A stretch of 64,000 nt of DNA from Paenibacillus silvestris (GTDB lineage: Bacteria > Bacillota > Bacilli > Paenibacillales > NBRC-103111). The translations under genes and the position numbers were made by a program. Where the stretch lies: contig NZ_WTUZ01000010.1 of assembly GCF_009882985.1 (NCBI RefSeq), positions 1,107,881 to 1,171,880 of the forward strand. The letters are read 5' to 3'. Shown piece after piece: positions 18,359-27,860 of this stretch (positions are counted from its first letter, which is position 1; each line of letters opens with the position of its first letter). The notes below the pieces were generated by a model. It saw nothing but the letters and a program-made list of their open reading frames with translations, searched no databases and was not told the origin of the DNA.

Positions 18359-19978
18359 TTACCGCTTGTTGTAGCGGTCAAGTGCTGCTTTTTGAATCGC
18401 GATCGCGCGATCCAGGTTTAGCGATTTCATTTTGGCGATGTAGCTTTCATACTGACTAACGGGTTCGTTGCCTAAAATGATTTTGAGCGTCATCTCATCG
18501 ACCAATGTGTTGATGTCGTTCATGATTTTCGCGTATTCCGAGCTCTCTTCCGGTGTTGGTGTCAGCGGCGGCAAGCTGTATTTGTCAGCGTCCGTTTTCT
18601 TCCAAATGTCCACAGCTTCACGCTGTGTAGGCATCGTAAAGAACTGCTCTGCATACCGTTTATCTTGGATAAATGGTCCATTGTAGCTGCCTCGTACGTA
18701 CATGGACATCGCCTGCGCGGGTGCTAATTTATCTGGATTTTTCATTAACAAATCTGTATATTTCGGGTACCCGCTCTCCATCTTGTAGCTTACGCCTTCC
18801 GTTCCGAAGTTGAAGAACATGCGTCCTTCCTCGCTGTAGCCATAATCCAGCAACCTTGTAGCTAACTCAGGATCTTTGGCTTTGGAAGTAATCGCTACGA
18901 TACCTCCGGAAGAGTAAGGTCTATCCTTTTGGCCGAATTTCGGCAAATCCCCTTTTTTCAGCACAGGATACGGCGCTGCGACCAATTGCGCTTTAGGATC
19001 TTTGGTTTGAACGAGCGGCTGCCATTTCCCGATCCCGCCGCCTGCGTTGCCGATACTTGCGCCAGTGCCGCCTGAAGCGAAGCTGCCATCCAGTGCTTTC
19101 GTATCCACTGTGGCAATATTTTTATCCAAAAGACCGTCTTTGTACCAGCTGTTGAACAAGTTCAAATACTCTTTGAAGCCTTTCTCTGCAGGTCCGAATT
19201 TAATGTCGCCATTCTCTAAATAGAAACCGCGATTAATGCCAAAAGCACCAAGGAACGCACCATTATAAGATTCGTTGAAGAAACGCGGCTTGGAGATGAA
19301 AGATAGCGGTGCAGCTGCCCCCTTCTTCTCTTTGAACGCTTTGAGCGTCGTCGTCCATTCGTCAATGGTTTCCGGTACAGGAAGTCCCAGCTCGTCCAGC
19401 CAGTCCTTACGAATTATCGGACCTTGGAAAACTTGGAGATATTCGTCCCCTCTTATGAAAGGAAATGCATAATAGCTGCCGTTATCCGTTTTGACCATTT
19501 TGTCAATTTCGGGATGTTCCTTTAAGTATTTCTTCAAATTAGGCGCGTATTGATCGATCAAATCATTCAATTTGAGAATGTAACCGTCCTTAATCGCTTT
19601 CTCAGGACCCCCAGGGAAATCGCTTAAGAAGTTGTACTCGATCATATCTGGCAAATCCCCTGACGCAAGCATAACGTTAAGCGCCTCTTTCGTCTGACCT
19701 GTCGGCGGCGCCGTGAACTTCAGCGGTACGCCCGTTTTCTTTTGCCAATCCTGGAAGAAAGGCACATCATTATGAGTGGTTTTCACTCCCGTTAGGTTAC
19801 CGGTTAATTCGCCCCAATAGGTGAGTGTTTTATCCGTTTTGATTGGATATGTAGTGGCTGTTGCCGCCCCTGGCGATTTGGTCTCATTGCCCTGCGGCGT
19901 AGTTTCCGTCTGAGATGAGCAGGCGATCATTGTGCTCATCAACATGACGGTCATTGTTGAAGCTAACATTTTCTTCAT
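18359..19978 (-). CDS. LplA-type extracellular solute-binding lipoprotein (CUT1), paralogue 2
   Basis: 539 residues with signal segment and lipobox IAC (MIAC), then a linker and the LplA/YtcQ-type binding domain. It is first in the probable operon binding protein, permease, permease, AraC sensor, second binding protein. It shares full-length similarity with the product of 12268-13893, including the IIRKDWLDELGL block and C-terminal repeats of the LDRA-AIQK type. Its position before the permeases, with an intercistronic hairpin, makes it the principal binding protein of the importer. Ligand unknown; related proteins serve pectin and other plant polysaccharide fragments. Confidence 0.92.
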   Translation of the reverse strand: MKKMLASTMTVMLMSTMIACSSQTETTPQGNETKSPGAATATTYPIKTDKTLTYWGELTGNLTGVKTTHNDVPFFQDWQKKTGVPLKFTAPPTGQTKEALNVMLASGDLPDMIEYNFLSDFPGGPEKAIKDGYILKLNDLIDQYAPNLKKYLKEHPEIDKMVKTDNGSYYAFPFIRGDEYLQVFQGPIIRKDWLDELGLPVPETIDEWTTTLKAFKEKKGAAAPLSFISKPRFFNESYNGAFLGAFGINRGFYLENGDIKFGPAEKGFKEYLNLFNSWYKDGLLDKNIATVDTKALDGSFASGGTGASIGNAGGGIGKWQPLVQTKDPKAQLVAAPYPVLKKGDLPKFGQKDRPYSSGGIVAITSKAKDPELATRLLDYGYSEEGRMFFNFGTEGVSYKMESGYPKYTDLLMKNPDKLAPAQAMSMYVRGSYNGPFIQDKRYAEQFFTMPTQREAVDIWKKTDADKYSLPPLTPTPEESSEYAKIMNDINTLVDEMTLKIILGNEPVSQYESYIAKMKSLNLDRAIAIQKAALDRYNKR

Positions 19979-20166
19979 TCATTGACCCTCCATTATGGTT
20001 ATGGTGAGATGCATCTCTTCCTTAAGCCTAATGGAAGGGCGAGCCCGTTCCTATGCGTAAAATGAGAAAACGCATGATGATTTTCGGTAGCGTTATTGAT
20101 GATTTCTCCAAAACGATCGGCGATTTCGCAAAAAACGTTTTTGCGGATGGCGGGGAAAGGAGATGG

Positions 20167-20305
20167 GAAGATGACTGGGACGTAGATTGGGAAGATACCA
20201 TTGGGGGGATGGTTGGGAGGATGGCTGAGTGGATGCGAAGATGACCGGGACGTAGATTGGGAAGACCATTAGGAGGATGGCTGAGAAGACGGCTGAGTGG
20301 ATGAG
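20167..20305. repeat. Imperfect tandem repeat, about 70-bp period
   Basis: A unit beginning GAAGATGACTGGGACGTAG at 20167 recurs at 20237 as GAAGATGACCGGGACGTAG, with further partial matches (GGATGGCTGAGTGGATG at 20219 and 20290). The stretch is purine-rich on the plus strand. No ORF with a ribosome site covers it. Together with repeat copy B it fills the 684-bp gap between the Lpl locus and the dehydrogenase gene. Confidence 0.7.
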
Positions 20306-20340
20306 AAGACGACTGGGAGCATGACGGGGAAGACAAAAAT

Positions 20341-20660
20341 GAGGCGCTCCCTCGGTCATTGGATGACTTGGGATAGCCTCTTCGTATGGAGCTGAAGCGA
20401 ATAACGGGAAAAACTCCCTTTATTTCAAGGAATTTTTCACTAAATAAACCTAATAACTAGAAAAAATACCGTTAATCATTTCCTTTTTCCCTGTTTCCAA
20501 GCTCAAACATCTACATTAACAGGAGAAAATCCATTTATTCATGCCTGTAATGTGTAATCGGGCCATTTAACGGTAGTATTTCCAGTCAATATGAAAAGCG
20601 GCTCCCAAAAGGTCATAAAAAGCTGTCCCTCAGTCATTAAAACCTTTCGGGACAGCCTCC
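20341..20660 (-). repeat. Dispersed non-coding repeat, family 1, copy B
   Basis: About 320 bp matching copy A in the same orientation and copy C in inverse orientation. The end hairpins and the four mini-hairpins (such as ACGGGAAAAACTCCC and AACAGGAGAAAATCC) are recognisable. It starts 2 bp past the FAD dehydrogenase stop codon. Its proximal end can form GGCTGTCCC/GGGACAGC followed by five Ts on the minus strand, so it doubles as that gene's terminator. Confidence 0.85.
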
Positions 20661-20662
20661 TA

Positions 20663-22318
20663 TTAAGTAAGCTCGGCGATAATTGCTCGCCCTGCGACTC
20701 TGCCGGTGAACAGGCAGCCACCAAGAAATGTCCCTTCCAGCGCCCGGTAGCCGTGCAGGCCGCCGCCACCAAACCCCGAGGCTTCGCCTGCCGCATAAAG
20801 TCCTGGAATGGCTTCCCCCTTTGCATTAAGCACTCTGCCGGAAAGGTCGGTCTGAAGGCCGCCTAACGTTTTGCGGCTCACAATGTTTAAGCGAACCGCG
20901 ATTAGCGGCCCATTGGCGGGATCCAGCAATTTATGCGGCTTGGCAACCCGAATTAATTTATCCCCGATATAATTACGCGCCCCGCGAATGGCCGTAATTT
21001 GCAGATCCTTCGTGAAGGCGTGATCGATTTCACGATCCCTTGCCTGAATTTGCCGTTGAATGTCCGGCAGGCTTAGAAGCTCATGACCTGATAGCTTATT
21101 CATGCCAGCGACGAGATCGGCCAACTGATTGGCGATCACGAAATCTTCTCCTTTGTCCATGAATGCTTTGACGGGCGCTGTTGCCCCCGGCAGTATTCTG
21201 GACAATACTTTTCTTATGCTTTTTCCCGTAATGTCCGGATTCTGTTCGGAGCCTGACAGCGCAAATTCGCGTTCGATAATTTTTTGCGTCAAAATAAACC
21301 AGGAATAACTGTGACCGGACTTCTGGATCGTCTCCAACGTGCCAAGCGTATCAAACCCCGGAAAATTCGGTGCAGGAAAACGCTTACCATAGGCGTCAAG
21401 CCAAAGGGAGGATGGCCCTGGAAGGATGCGAATCCCGTGTTTGTTCCACACCGGCGCCCAGTTCTTAATGCCTTCCGTATAGTGCCACATCCGATCTCGA
21501 TTCACAATTCGGCCGCCCGCCTCTTCTGTGATCGCCAGCATACGACCATCGACATGCGCAGGCACGCCAGAAAGCATATGCGCAGGGGGTTCACCTAGAC
21601 GGCTTGGCCAATATTGGCGAACCATGTCGTGATTACCCCCGATGCCTCCGCTGCTTACGATGACGGCTTGGCCGTGATACTCGAATTCGCCGATGGCCTC
21701 TCGCGAACTAGCTTCTCCGCGTGCCGCATCACTCGGCACAAGCACGGAGCCGCTTACGCCAGTAATGGCGCCGCCGCTTCCCAGCAGGCGATCAACCCGA
21801 TGGCGCGGTTTGTAGTGCACCAGCCCGGCTGCCATCTGCGCTCGGACGCGTTTCTCGAAAGGGGCGACAATACCTGTGCCCGTCCCCCAAACAATATGGA
21901 ATCTGGGCACCGAGTTCCCATGTCCATCGGCCAGATAGCCTCCGCGTTCAGCCCAGCCTACAATTGGAAAGAAACGAACGCCCATTTTGTGCAGCCATTC
22001 GCGTTTCTCCCCTGCAGCGAAATCCACATAGGCCTCGGCCCATTTTCTCCCCCAGTAGTCCTCATCCTCCAGCTTATCGAAGCCCGCTGACCCCATCCAG
22101 TCCTGCCAAGCCAATTCTTTGGAATCCTGAATGCCAAGTCTGCGCTGTTCCGGTGAATTCACCAGAAATAACCCGCCAAACGACCACCAGGCCTGTCCAC
22201 CGAACGAAGCTTCTGGTTCTTGATCTAACAGGAGCACCTTTCTTCCAGCATCCGCGATCTCGGTCGTTGCTACTAAACCAGCAAGCCCTGCCCCAACTAC
22301 GATGACATCGAAATCCAT
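20663..22318 (-). CDS. FAD-binding dehydrogenase (fumarate reductase/ketosteroid dehydrogenase-like flavoprotein)
   Basis: 551 residues. The N-terminal Rossmann motif GAGLAGLVATTEIADAG followed by an acidic residue at the end of the second strand binds FAD. A C-terminal GLYAAGEASGFGGGGLHG motif is typical of the FAD_binding_2 family, and the protein has the length and features of the FAD-binding dehydrogenases related to 3-ketosteroid-delta-1-dehydrogenase (COG3573 type). It is soluble, with no signal peptide. ATG 22316-22318 follows AAAGGAG at nine bases. It is monocistronic and ends against repeat copy B. The substrate is not predictable. Confidence 0.88.
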   Translation of the reverse strand: MDFDVIVVGAGLAGLVATTEIADAGRKVLLLDQEPEASFGGQAWWSFGGLFLVNSPEQRRLGIQDSKELAWQDWMGSAGFDKLEDEDYWGRKWAEAYVDFAAGEKREWLHKMGVRFFPIVGWAERGGYLADGHGNSVPRFHIVWGTGTGIVAPFEKRVRAQMAAGLVHYKPRHRVDRLLGSGGAITGVSGSVLVPSDAARGEASSREAIGEFEYHGQAVIVSSGGIGGNHDMVRQYWPSRLGEPPAHMLSGVPAHVDGRMLAITEEAGGRIVNRDRMWHYTEGIKNWAPVWNKHGIRILPGPSSLWLDAYGKRFPAPNFPGFDTLGTLETIQKSGHSYSWFILTQKIIEREFALSGSEQNPDITGKSIRKVLSRILPGATAPVKAFMDKGEDFVIANQLADLVAGMNKLSGHELLSLPDIQRQIQARDREIDHAFTKDLQITAIRGARNYIGDKLIRVAKPHKLLDPANGPLIAVRLNIVSRKTLGGLQTDLSGRVLNAKGEAIPGLYAAGEASGFGGGGLHGYRALEGTFLGGCLFTGRVAGRAIIAELT

Positions 22319-22413
22319 ACGCGAACTCTCCTTTGATAGTCCATAGTGATCTATGTCTTTAACTTAGTTCATTTTGAATAAAAAATAAACAGCTGATTTT
22401 CTTGTGCGGCATA

Positions 22414-22442
22414 ACAAAAAAGACCCTTACAAAGTAAGGGTC
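22414..22442 (-). terminator. Intrinsic terminator of the MarR efflux operon
   Basis: GACCCTTAC (22422-22430) and GTAAGGGTC (22434-22442) form a perfect 9-bp stem with a 3-base loop. Six Ts follow on the minus strand. It lies just after the secreted-protein gene and ends the five-gene operon. Confidence 0.9.
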
Positions 22443-22453
22443 ACTCATCATTT

Positions 22454-24208
22454 TTATTTCAACTCCGCAATCAGTCGATCTACCTCGCCTGCAGGAGTAT
22501 TCAAAACTTCATATACGTTAACTAGAATATTATTCTGAATTTGATCTGTCGTTAAGTTGGGGAAGGTTAACGTTTGTTTTCCATTAACTAAGCGTTCAGT
22601 ACCAGTGAATGGGAACATTTTAGAACCCAGAATGCTTCCCGAACCATCAACCAACTCAAACTTCAATTTGGAAAAATTATTGTCTACCAACACCTTTGGA
22701 TCACGAATGAGATCCATGTACAGCTGTAATTTATAGGTGTAATTGATTGCAATTGTTTGTCCAAGGGACGTAATTTGAGTTAACGTGTGATCTTTCATAT
22801 CAAGCTTATAGGGATACAAGGAGATCGCATGTATATCCTCTTGTTTCTGCACAGCTACCTGATAAGAGGCAATCGTTGACTTGAACGTCGGTTTGGTTTC
22901 CCCGCTCGCTTGTCCATTGATTTCATTCTGTACTTTCATCGTGAATGTATCACTTGACTCAGCGACTGGCAGAACAAAGGCATAACTAACGACTGTTGAT
23001 GTTCCTGGTGCGATAGACTTCTGAACATCACTTTGTCTGGCTCCTGTGTAATCATAACCAGTTGAGCTCGACAACATGGTTGAGAACGCTGGCACAGGAA
23101 TATCACTTACTCCCTTGTTCGTCAACGTAAACTTAGCAAAAGCCACTTTGCTGCCTTGATCTTTGTTGTCTGTCACATGCAGCTCTACTAGCGCTACATC
23201 AAGATCCTGATTAATAACGTCATTCCATTTCTCAAAGGCAATCGGCGTGCCGTACGTATAGCTGCCAATGGCACCTGCAGCGCCTGGCATCGTAACATTC
23301 AGTTTCCCGATCGTAAATGCCGAGGTTTTGACATTACCTGCTGCATCTGCTTGCGTGAAGCTTTCGGATGTCAGCACATTGATACTGTCAAGCACGGTAT
23401 CCATTTCGGCGCGAATGGCATAATGGACATATTTACTCTGGCCTGCTTCCAGATCAACTGGATCTGTTTCAACCTTTTTGCCTGTATAGAGATTCGTTTT
23501 GGACTTGCCATCCAACTCGATAGCTGGCAAGGTTTCGGATTGATCGTTCGGATTGGTTACCAGAAGCTTCACAACATACACAACGCCTTCATTGCTGTTG
23601 CTTTTGGTTACATCTACCGTTTTGTACTGCAGTGGTGATGCAACAGTTGGGATGCTGAACGTTTCTCCCCACTTAATAGGCGTTGGAGCTGTTTTAAACT
23701 CTCCACGATTGCCGTTCCAAACCAGCCCGTCGATTGGAGCAGAGAAGAGGACGGTTTCCTGTTTCGGATACACATCATAGTTAACATCAATCAGCGATAG
23801 ATTGCTCAGATCTACTTCTGTTTGGCGGTTGATGACTTTCAGATACGTCAATTCGACTTCTGAATCCGGCTGCACGCCATGTGCATTGCTGCTGCTTGGA
23901 CGCAGTGTATACACGGTACCATCCGTCGTTTTTACTTTAAGCTCGTAGTCTGGGATACGAAGAGTCTGATTGCTGGTGTTCATTATTCTAATTACAGAAC
24001 CAAGACGCACTCCGCTTGCTGTTTTCTCACTTGAAACACCTTCGATCGTAACTTGAAGGTTATCGCTTATTTTGTAAACCGGTGCTGCGATTGTTTGAGT
24101 AACAGCGACAGCTGCGTCTGTTCCTTCTGCTAGCGCCGGGAGTCCCGACGTTAGCAAAGCGGATGACAGAACGAGTGTCATAGCTACTTGTTTGAATTGA
24201 ATTTTCAT
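22454..24208 (-). CDS. Secreted protein of unknown function, last gene of the MarR efflux operon
   Basis: 584 residues with a Sec signal peptide (positively charged start, hydrophobic core, cleavage near ALAEG at about 27). I recognise no known domain. The mature part is rich in beta-strand-like Thr/Val/Ser patterns and seems to hold several repeated modules of about 120-150 residues, each with an ILxIxN-type stretch (IRIMNTSNQT, LLVTNPNDQS, FTLTNKGVSD). These resemble small Ig-like extracellular domains such as the DUF4352/DUF5067 type; that is only a suggestion. ATG 24206-24208 has AGGAGG upstream. It lies 23 bp after the MFS pump, so it is probably co-expressed and acts outside the membrane. 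Confidence 0.8.
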   Translation of the reverse strand: MKIQFKQVAMTLVLSSALLTSGLPALAEGTDAAVAVTQTIAAPVYKISDNLQVTIEGVSSEKTASGVRLGSVIRIMNTSNQTLRIPDYELKVKTTDGTVYTLRPSSSNAHGVQPDSEVELTYLKVINRQTEVDLSNLSLIDVNYDVYPKQETVLFSAPIDGLVWNGNRGEFKTAPTPIKWGETFSIPTVASPLQYKTVDVTKSNSNEGVVYVVKLLVTNPNDQSETLPAIELDGKSKTNLYTGKKVETDPVDLEAGQSKYVHYAIRAEMDTVLDSINVLTSESFTQADAAGNVKTSAFTIGKLNVTMPGAAGAIGSYTYGTPIAFEKWNDVINQDLDVALVELHVTDNKDQGSKVAFAKFTLTNKGVSDIPVPAFSTMLSSSTGYDYTGARQSDVQKSIAPGTSTVVSYAFVLPVAESSDTFTMKVQNEINGQASGETKPTFKSTIASYQVAVQKQEDIHAISLYPYKLDMKDHTLTQITSLGQTIAINYTYKLQLYMDLIRDPKVLVDNNFSKLKFELVDGSGSILGSKMFPFTGTERLVNGKQTLTFPNLTTDQIQNNILVNVYEVLNTPAGEVDRLIAELK

Positions 24209-24231
24209 TATTTTCGTTCCTCCTAAGCGTT

Positions 24232-25860
24232 TTACATTTCAATCATCACATGGTGTTGAGCATCGGAATCTTTGGTGGTTTGCTGCTCAGCTGCTTGATC
24301 TTTCTTTCTCTTCCGCATAAAAATGACCAAGATGATCGCAATGAAGGCCGGAACTGCTGATACCATTAAGGTGTCTGCAATTGCTCGGGTCAAAGCCTCT
24401 TTTTGTACAAGTCCGAATAAAACGCCTATAACACCACCGGATGCCGAACTTGCGTCCGTTCCGAGTTCTAAGTAACGATGTACGACATTCGTTTGGAAAT
24501 CAGCAAATGCAGGTGTACTCGTAGAAATTGATTCATTGAATCTTACTCCGAACTGCGTTGATTTGTTATTCATTATGCTGGTCAGCAAAGCAATACCAAG
24601 TGATGCCATAACGTTACGCACAACGTTAGATACGGAGGAAGCCCTGCCGATCAAATGGTTGGGCAGGGTATTCATCCCAGCTGAAGATAGTGGCATCATG
24701 CACAAACCAATACCAATCCCCCGGATAACAAGCAAACCGCTGATCCAATGTGTCGACGTTTGCTGGGAAAGCACATGCATCTCTAGGGTTGTAAAGCCGA
24801 TAATAGCCAAACCTAAGATGCTAAGTGGCACGACGCCATATTTGGAGACAAGCTTCCCTGCAACGGGCATCATGAAAGCCATCGCTATCGATTGCGGCAT
24901 CATGACGAGCCCTGTTTGCATTGGCGTCAACCCCGTTACATTTTGCAGAAAAATCGGCATCATATAGATCCCGCCCTGCATGGAGATCATAACGAAACTT
25001 GAGGCTGCCAAGCTTAGCGTAAACACGGAATTTTTAAATAATCGAAAATCCATGATCGGGTTATCTTTACCGAGCTCGATGTAAATTAATAGGATAAAAC
25101 TTGAAATAGAGATGAAGAACAGACTCACGATATAGAAAGATGTCCACCCTTCCACTTGACCATCCGTTAAGGCCAACAGCAGCGTGCTGAAAACAATCAT
25201 ACACAGGATACTGCCGACATAATCGAATTTCAATCCTGCACGTTTCGGTGTCTCTTTCAAGATAATTAAACCAAGACCTACGGCAATAATACCAATGGGA
25301 ACGTTGATGTAAAATAAATACCGCCAGCTAAAATTATCAATTAAATATCCGCTTAAGGTTGGCCCCATCGCAGGCGCAGCCATCGCTGCAATCCCCCAGA
25401 TCCCCATGGCTACTTGGATTTTGCTGCGTGGCATGATCTGATAGAGCATAGCCATACCGACAGGCATAATAAAACCGCCGCCAAGTCCTTGGATAATCCG
25501 GAAAATAGTAAGACTCGTGTCGCTCCAAGCGATCCCGCATAATACGGAGCCGATGATAAACGCAGTCACCGTTGATAGAAACGTTGTTTTGTAACCGAAT
25601 CGGTCCGCTAGAAAGCCGCCCATAGGAACAACAACAGCTGAAGCGAGCATGTAGCCCGTGACAACCCATTCAATTTCCGTAGAGGTGGAGCCGAACACGG
25701 CCATGAGTTTTGGTATCGCTACGTTCATTAAACTATTATCCAAAATGGCTAGAAATGTGCCTAAAATAAGTACTAACAGCGCTAACCACTGATAGACGGT
25801 AATTTTCTCCTCTTGTTGCTCAACTGCCGGAGTAGCTGTATCTGCCGTTGTTGTTGACAT
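24232..25860 (-). CDS. DHA2-family MFS drug efflux pump (EmrB/QacA type)
   Basis: 542 residues with 14 predicted membrane segments. DHA2 motifs are visible: LDNSLMNVAIPKL in TM1, GFLADRFGYK in the loop 2-3 position, RIIQGLGGGFIMP, and motif C-like GPTLSGYLID. A cytoplasmic charged C-terminus follows. ATG 25858-25860 is preceded by AAAGGAGG. It exports drugs by proton antiport. The genes on its 5' side encode membrane-fusion proteins, so it may work as an EmrA-EmrB-like complex. The likely regulator is the MarR protein that begins the operon. Confidence 0.94.
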   Translation of the reverse strand: MSTTTADTATPAVEQQEEKITVYQWLALLVLILGTFLAILDNSLMNVAIPKLMAVFGSTSTEIEWVVTGYMLASAVVVPMGGFLADRFGYKTTFLSTVTAFIIGSVLCGIAWSDTSLTIFRIIQGLGGGFIMPVGMAMLYQIMPRSKIQVAMGIWGIAAMAAPAMGPTLSGYLIDNFSWRYLFYINVPIGIIAVGLGLIILKETPKRAGLKFDYVGSILCMIVFSTLLLALTDGQVEGWTSFYIVSLFFISISSFILLIYIELGKDNPIMDFRLFKNSVFTLSLAASSFVMISMQGGIYMMPIFLQNVTGLTPMQTGLVMMPQSIAMAFMMPVAGKLVSKYGVVPLSILGLAIIGFTTLEMHVLSQQTSTHWISGLLVIRGIGIGLCMMPLSSAGMNTLPNHLIGRASSVSNVVRNVMASLGIALLTSIMNNKSTQFGVRFNESISTSTPAFADFQTNVVHRYLELGTDASSASGGVIGVLFGLVQKEALTRAIADTLMVSAVPAFIAIILVIFMRKRKKDQAAEQQTTKDSDAQHHVMIEM

Positions 25861-25874
25861 TGTAGCAGCCTCCT

Positions 25875-27191
25875 TTACTCGGCATGAACCTTGGCTCCGT
25901 CTGTCAGTTTGTCACCTGGGTTCAAGACGATTTTATCTCCCGGTTTCAGAGCCGAGTCTCCTTTAAGGTAAACCCAATCCTGGTTCTTATCTTCGGTCTG
26001 CACCACAACGGATTGGACGGCGTCACCGCTCAATTTGTAGGCCACGGATTTGCCATCTTTTTGAACAAGCGCAACTTTAGGCACTTCGATGCGAGTTTCA
26101 CTGCTGCTGCCTCCGAAGTCAACACTAGCTACAGCGCCTGCATGTAAAGTTCCATCTGAGTTGTTTACCGTCAACTTAACTGGAAATGTATTATTATTCG
26201 TGTCAGATACCGGGCTTACAAAAGAAACGGTTCCTTCGAACGTTTTACCTGGAACACTAGGGACAATAACGTTTCCTTTGGCTCCTTCCTTGATCGAATT
26301 AATCATTCCTTCAGGTACGCTAACTTCAACTTTCACTTTATCCACATTAACAACGGTCAATAAAGGAGCACCAGCTTGCGCCATTTCGCCGGCATTGACG
26401 TTCTTTTTAACAATGACACCATCAATAGGGGATACGACTCCGGCATTTTTCACAGCAATCTGAACGAGATTCAACGCTGCTTGTTTGGCAGTCACATCGG
26501 CTCTCAACTGTTCTAATGCATTTGCCGTTGCACCTTCTCTAATCAACCCTAGCTTCGCTTCTGCCCCAGATAATTGCGCATTCGCTGCTTGTTGTTGTGA
26601 AAGTGCAGAATCATTAGCTGCCTTCGCTTTTTCAAAATCAAGCGTTACTTTATCCAATTCGTCCGAAGTAACATCGCCTTGATCGTAGAAATTCTTGGCA
26701 TGATTGTATCCTTTGGTCACAAGATCATAAGCCGCTTGCGCTTGTGATACACCTGCTTTAGCTTGATTAACAGCCGCTTTGGCTTGCTCAACACCTGACG
26801 CTGCCGCCTGCACATCCTGCGAACGAGCACCCGCTTCCGTATCAGCAAGTTTGGCTTGCGAAGCTGTTAGTCCTGCTTGTGCTTGATCCAACTGTTGGAG
26901 CAAATCTTCCGTATCTAGCTGCACAAGCAGATCACCTTTCTTCACTTTTGCGCCTTCTTCTACGGAAACAGCGGATATTTTACCACCGATTTTGGAGACG
27001 ACTTGAACGGTTTGATCTGATGCTAATTTACCACTTGCCCCTACGGCATTCGCACTGTTGATTGTAATGACCTTGACGGAAGGAACGGTTGACTGTGCAG
27101 TGCTGGTCGATGAAGATGTGCAGCCGCTCGCAAGTAGCATGGAACCAGCCAGAACACTTAAAGAGATTACAACGTTAAGATGTTTTTTCAT
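25875..27191 (-). CDS. HlyD/AcrA-type membrane fusion lipoprotein
   Basis: About 438 residues. Signal segment with lipobox ASGC. A biotinyl-lipoyl half motif (VEEGAKVKKGDLLVQLD near 85) precedes a long Ala/Gln-rich alpha-helical hairpin (about 95-235). The second lipoyl half, GVIVKKNVNAGEMAQAGAPL, and beta-barrel domains follow. Start ATG 27189-27191 with AAGGA 6-7 bases upstream; the in-frame TTG at 27197 overlaps this site. In Gram-positive bacteria such subunits link pumps to the cell envelope. It lies between a shorter fusion protein and the MFS pump. Confidence 0.92.
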   Translation of the reverse strand: MKKHLNVVISLSVLAGSMLLASGCTSSSTSTAQSTVPSVKVITINSANAVGASGKLASDQTVQVVSKIGGKISAVSVEEGAKVKKGDLLVQLDTEDLLQQLDQAQAGLTASQAKLADTEAGARSQDVQAAASGVEQAKAAVNQAKAGVSQAQAAYDLVTKGYNHAKNFYDQGDVTSDELDKVTLDFEKAKAANDSALSQQQAANAQLSGAEAKLGLIREGATANALEQLRADVTAKQAALNLVQIAVKNAGVVSPIDGVIVKKNVNAGEMAQAGAPLLTVVNVDKVKVEVSVPEGMINSIKEGAKGNVIVPSVPGKTFEGTVSFVSPVSDTNNNTFPVKLTVNNSDGTLHAGAVASVDFGGSSSETRIEVPKVALVQKDGKSVAYKLSGDAVQSVVVQTEDKNQDWVYLKGDSALKPGDKIVLNPGDKLTDGAKVHAE

Positions 27192-27200
27192 GGGCAATCC

Positions 27201-27860
27201 TTACTCCCCTTTGATATGGATTTTGATCGCAGCATTCATTCCCGGCGCTAGATCCAATCCCTTATGATCGTCTATAGAAATCTTTACACTCATTCGTTGT
27301 GTTACTTTGGTGAAATTCCCGCTTGAACTGGTTGTTGGAAGCAAAGAGAACGTAGAAGCTGTCGCTTGACCAATCTCCAAGATTTTTCCTTGAAACTCCG
27401 TTTTGCCATATGTATCAATATCAATGCTTACCGGCTGTCCAACATGGATTTTTTGGATCTTCGTCTCGTCGATGTCTGCAGATACGAATAGAGCATTCTT
27501 ATCCACAATCATGGCGATAGACTGCCCAGGGGCCACGACTTCGCCAACCTTAGCAGAAGTTTGAATGACTGTTCCACTTATTGGTGAGCGTAGTGAAGCT
27601 TGATCTAATAAACTATTTGATAAGTTCGTAATATCCTGCTGCCCAACGATTTGATCCGCCACAACCGTATCCCCCATTTTAATGCCAAGCGTATTAATTT
27701 TGCCGGCAATTCGAGGCATGACACGATAGATATCTCCCGAGATACGGGCGTTGTCTGTTGCAACGTAATTAGCGCCCTGATACCAGTAATACCCGCCAAT
27801 ATAGGCTCCGCTAATAACGATAACAGCCAGAATAATAATTAAAATTAATTTACGTTTCAT
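27201..27860 (-). CDS. Short EmrA/HlyD-type membrane fusion protein lacking the coiled-coil hairpin
   Basis: 219 residues: one N-terminal membrane helix (5-27), then YVATDNARISGDIYRVMPRIAGKI, the typical EmrA entry to the lipoyl domain, and a beta-barrel domain (DETKIQKIHVGQPVSIDIDTYG). The usual coiled-coil of about 150-200 residues between the two lipoyl halves is reduced to a few residues near 77-90. The protein is therefore about half the usual EmrA length and not truncated at either end. Start ATG 27858-27860 overlaps the marR stop (ATGA). It may pair with the longer lipoprotein encoded next, which has the hairpin. Confidence 0.88.
   Translation of the reverse strand: MKRKLILIIILAVIVISGAYIGGYYWYQGANYVATDNARISGDIYRVMPRIAGKINTLGIKMGDTVVADQIVGQQDITNLSNSLLDQASLRSPISGTVIQTSAKVGEVVAPGQSIAMIVDKNALFVSADIDETKIQKIHVGQPVSIDIDTYGKTEFQGKILEIGQATASTFSLLPTTSSSGNFTKVTQRMSVKISIDDHKGLDLAPGMNAAIKIHIKGE

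Noticed and set aside
20028-20359. Overlapping minus-strand ORFs of about 90-100 codons in the tandem repeat region
   Set aside because: They encode low-complexity Ser/Pro/His-rich sequence caused by the repeat, with no ribosome sites.
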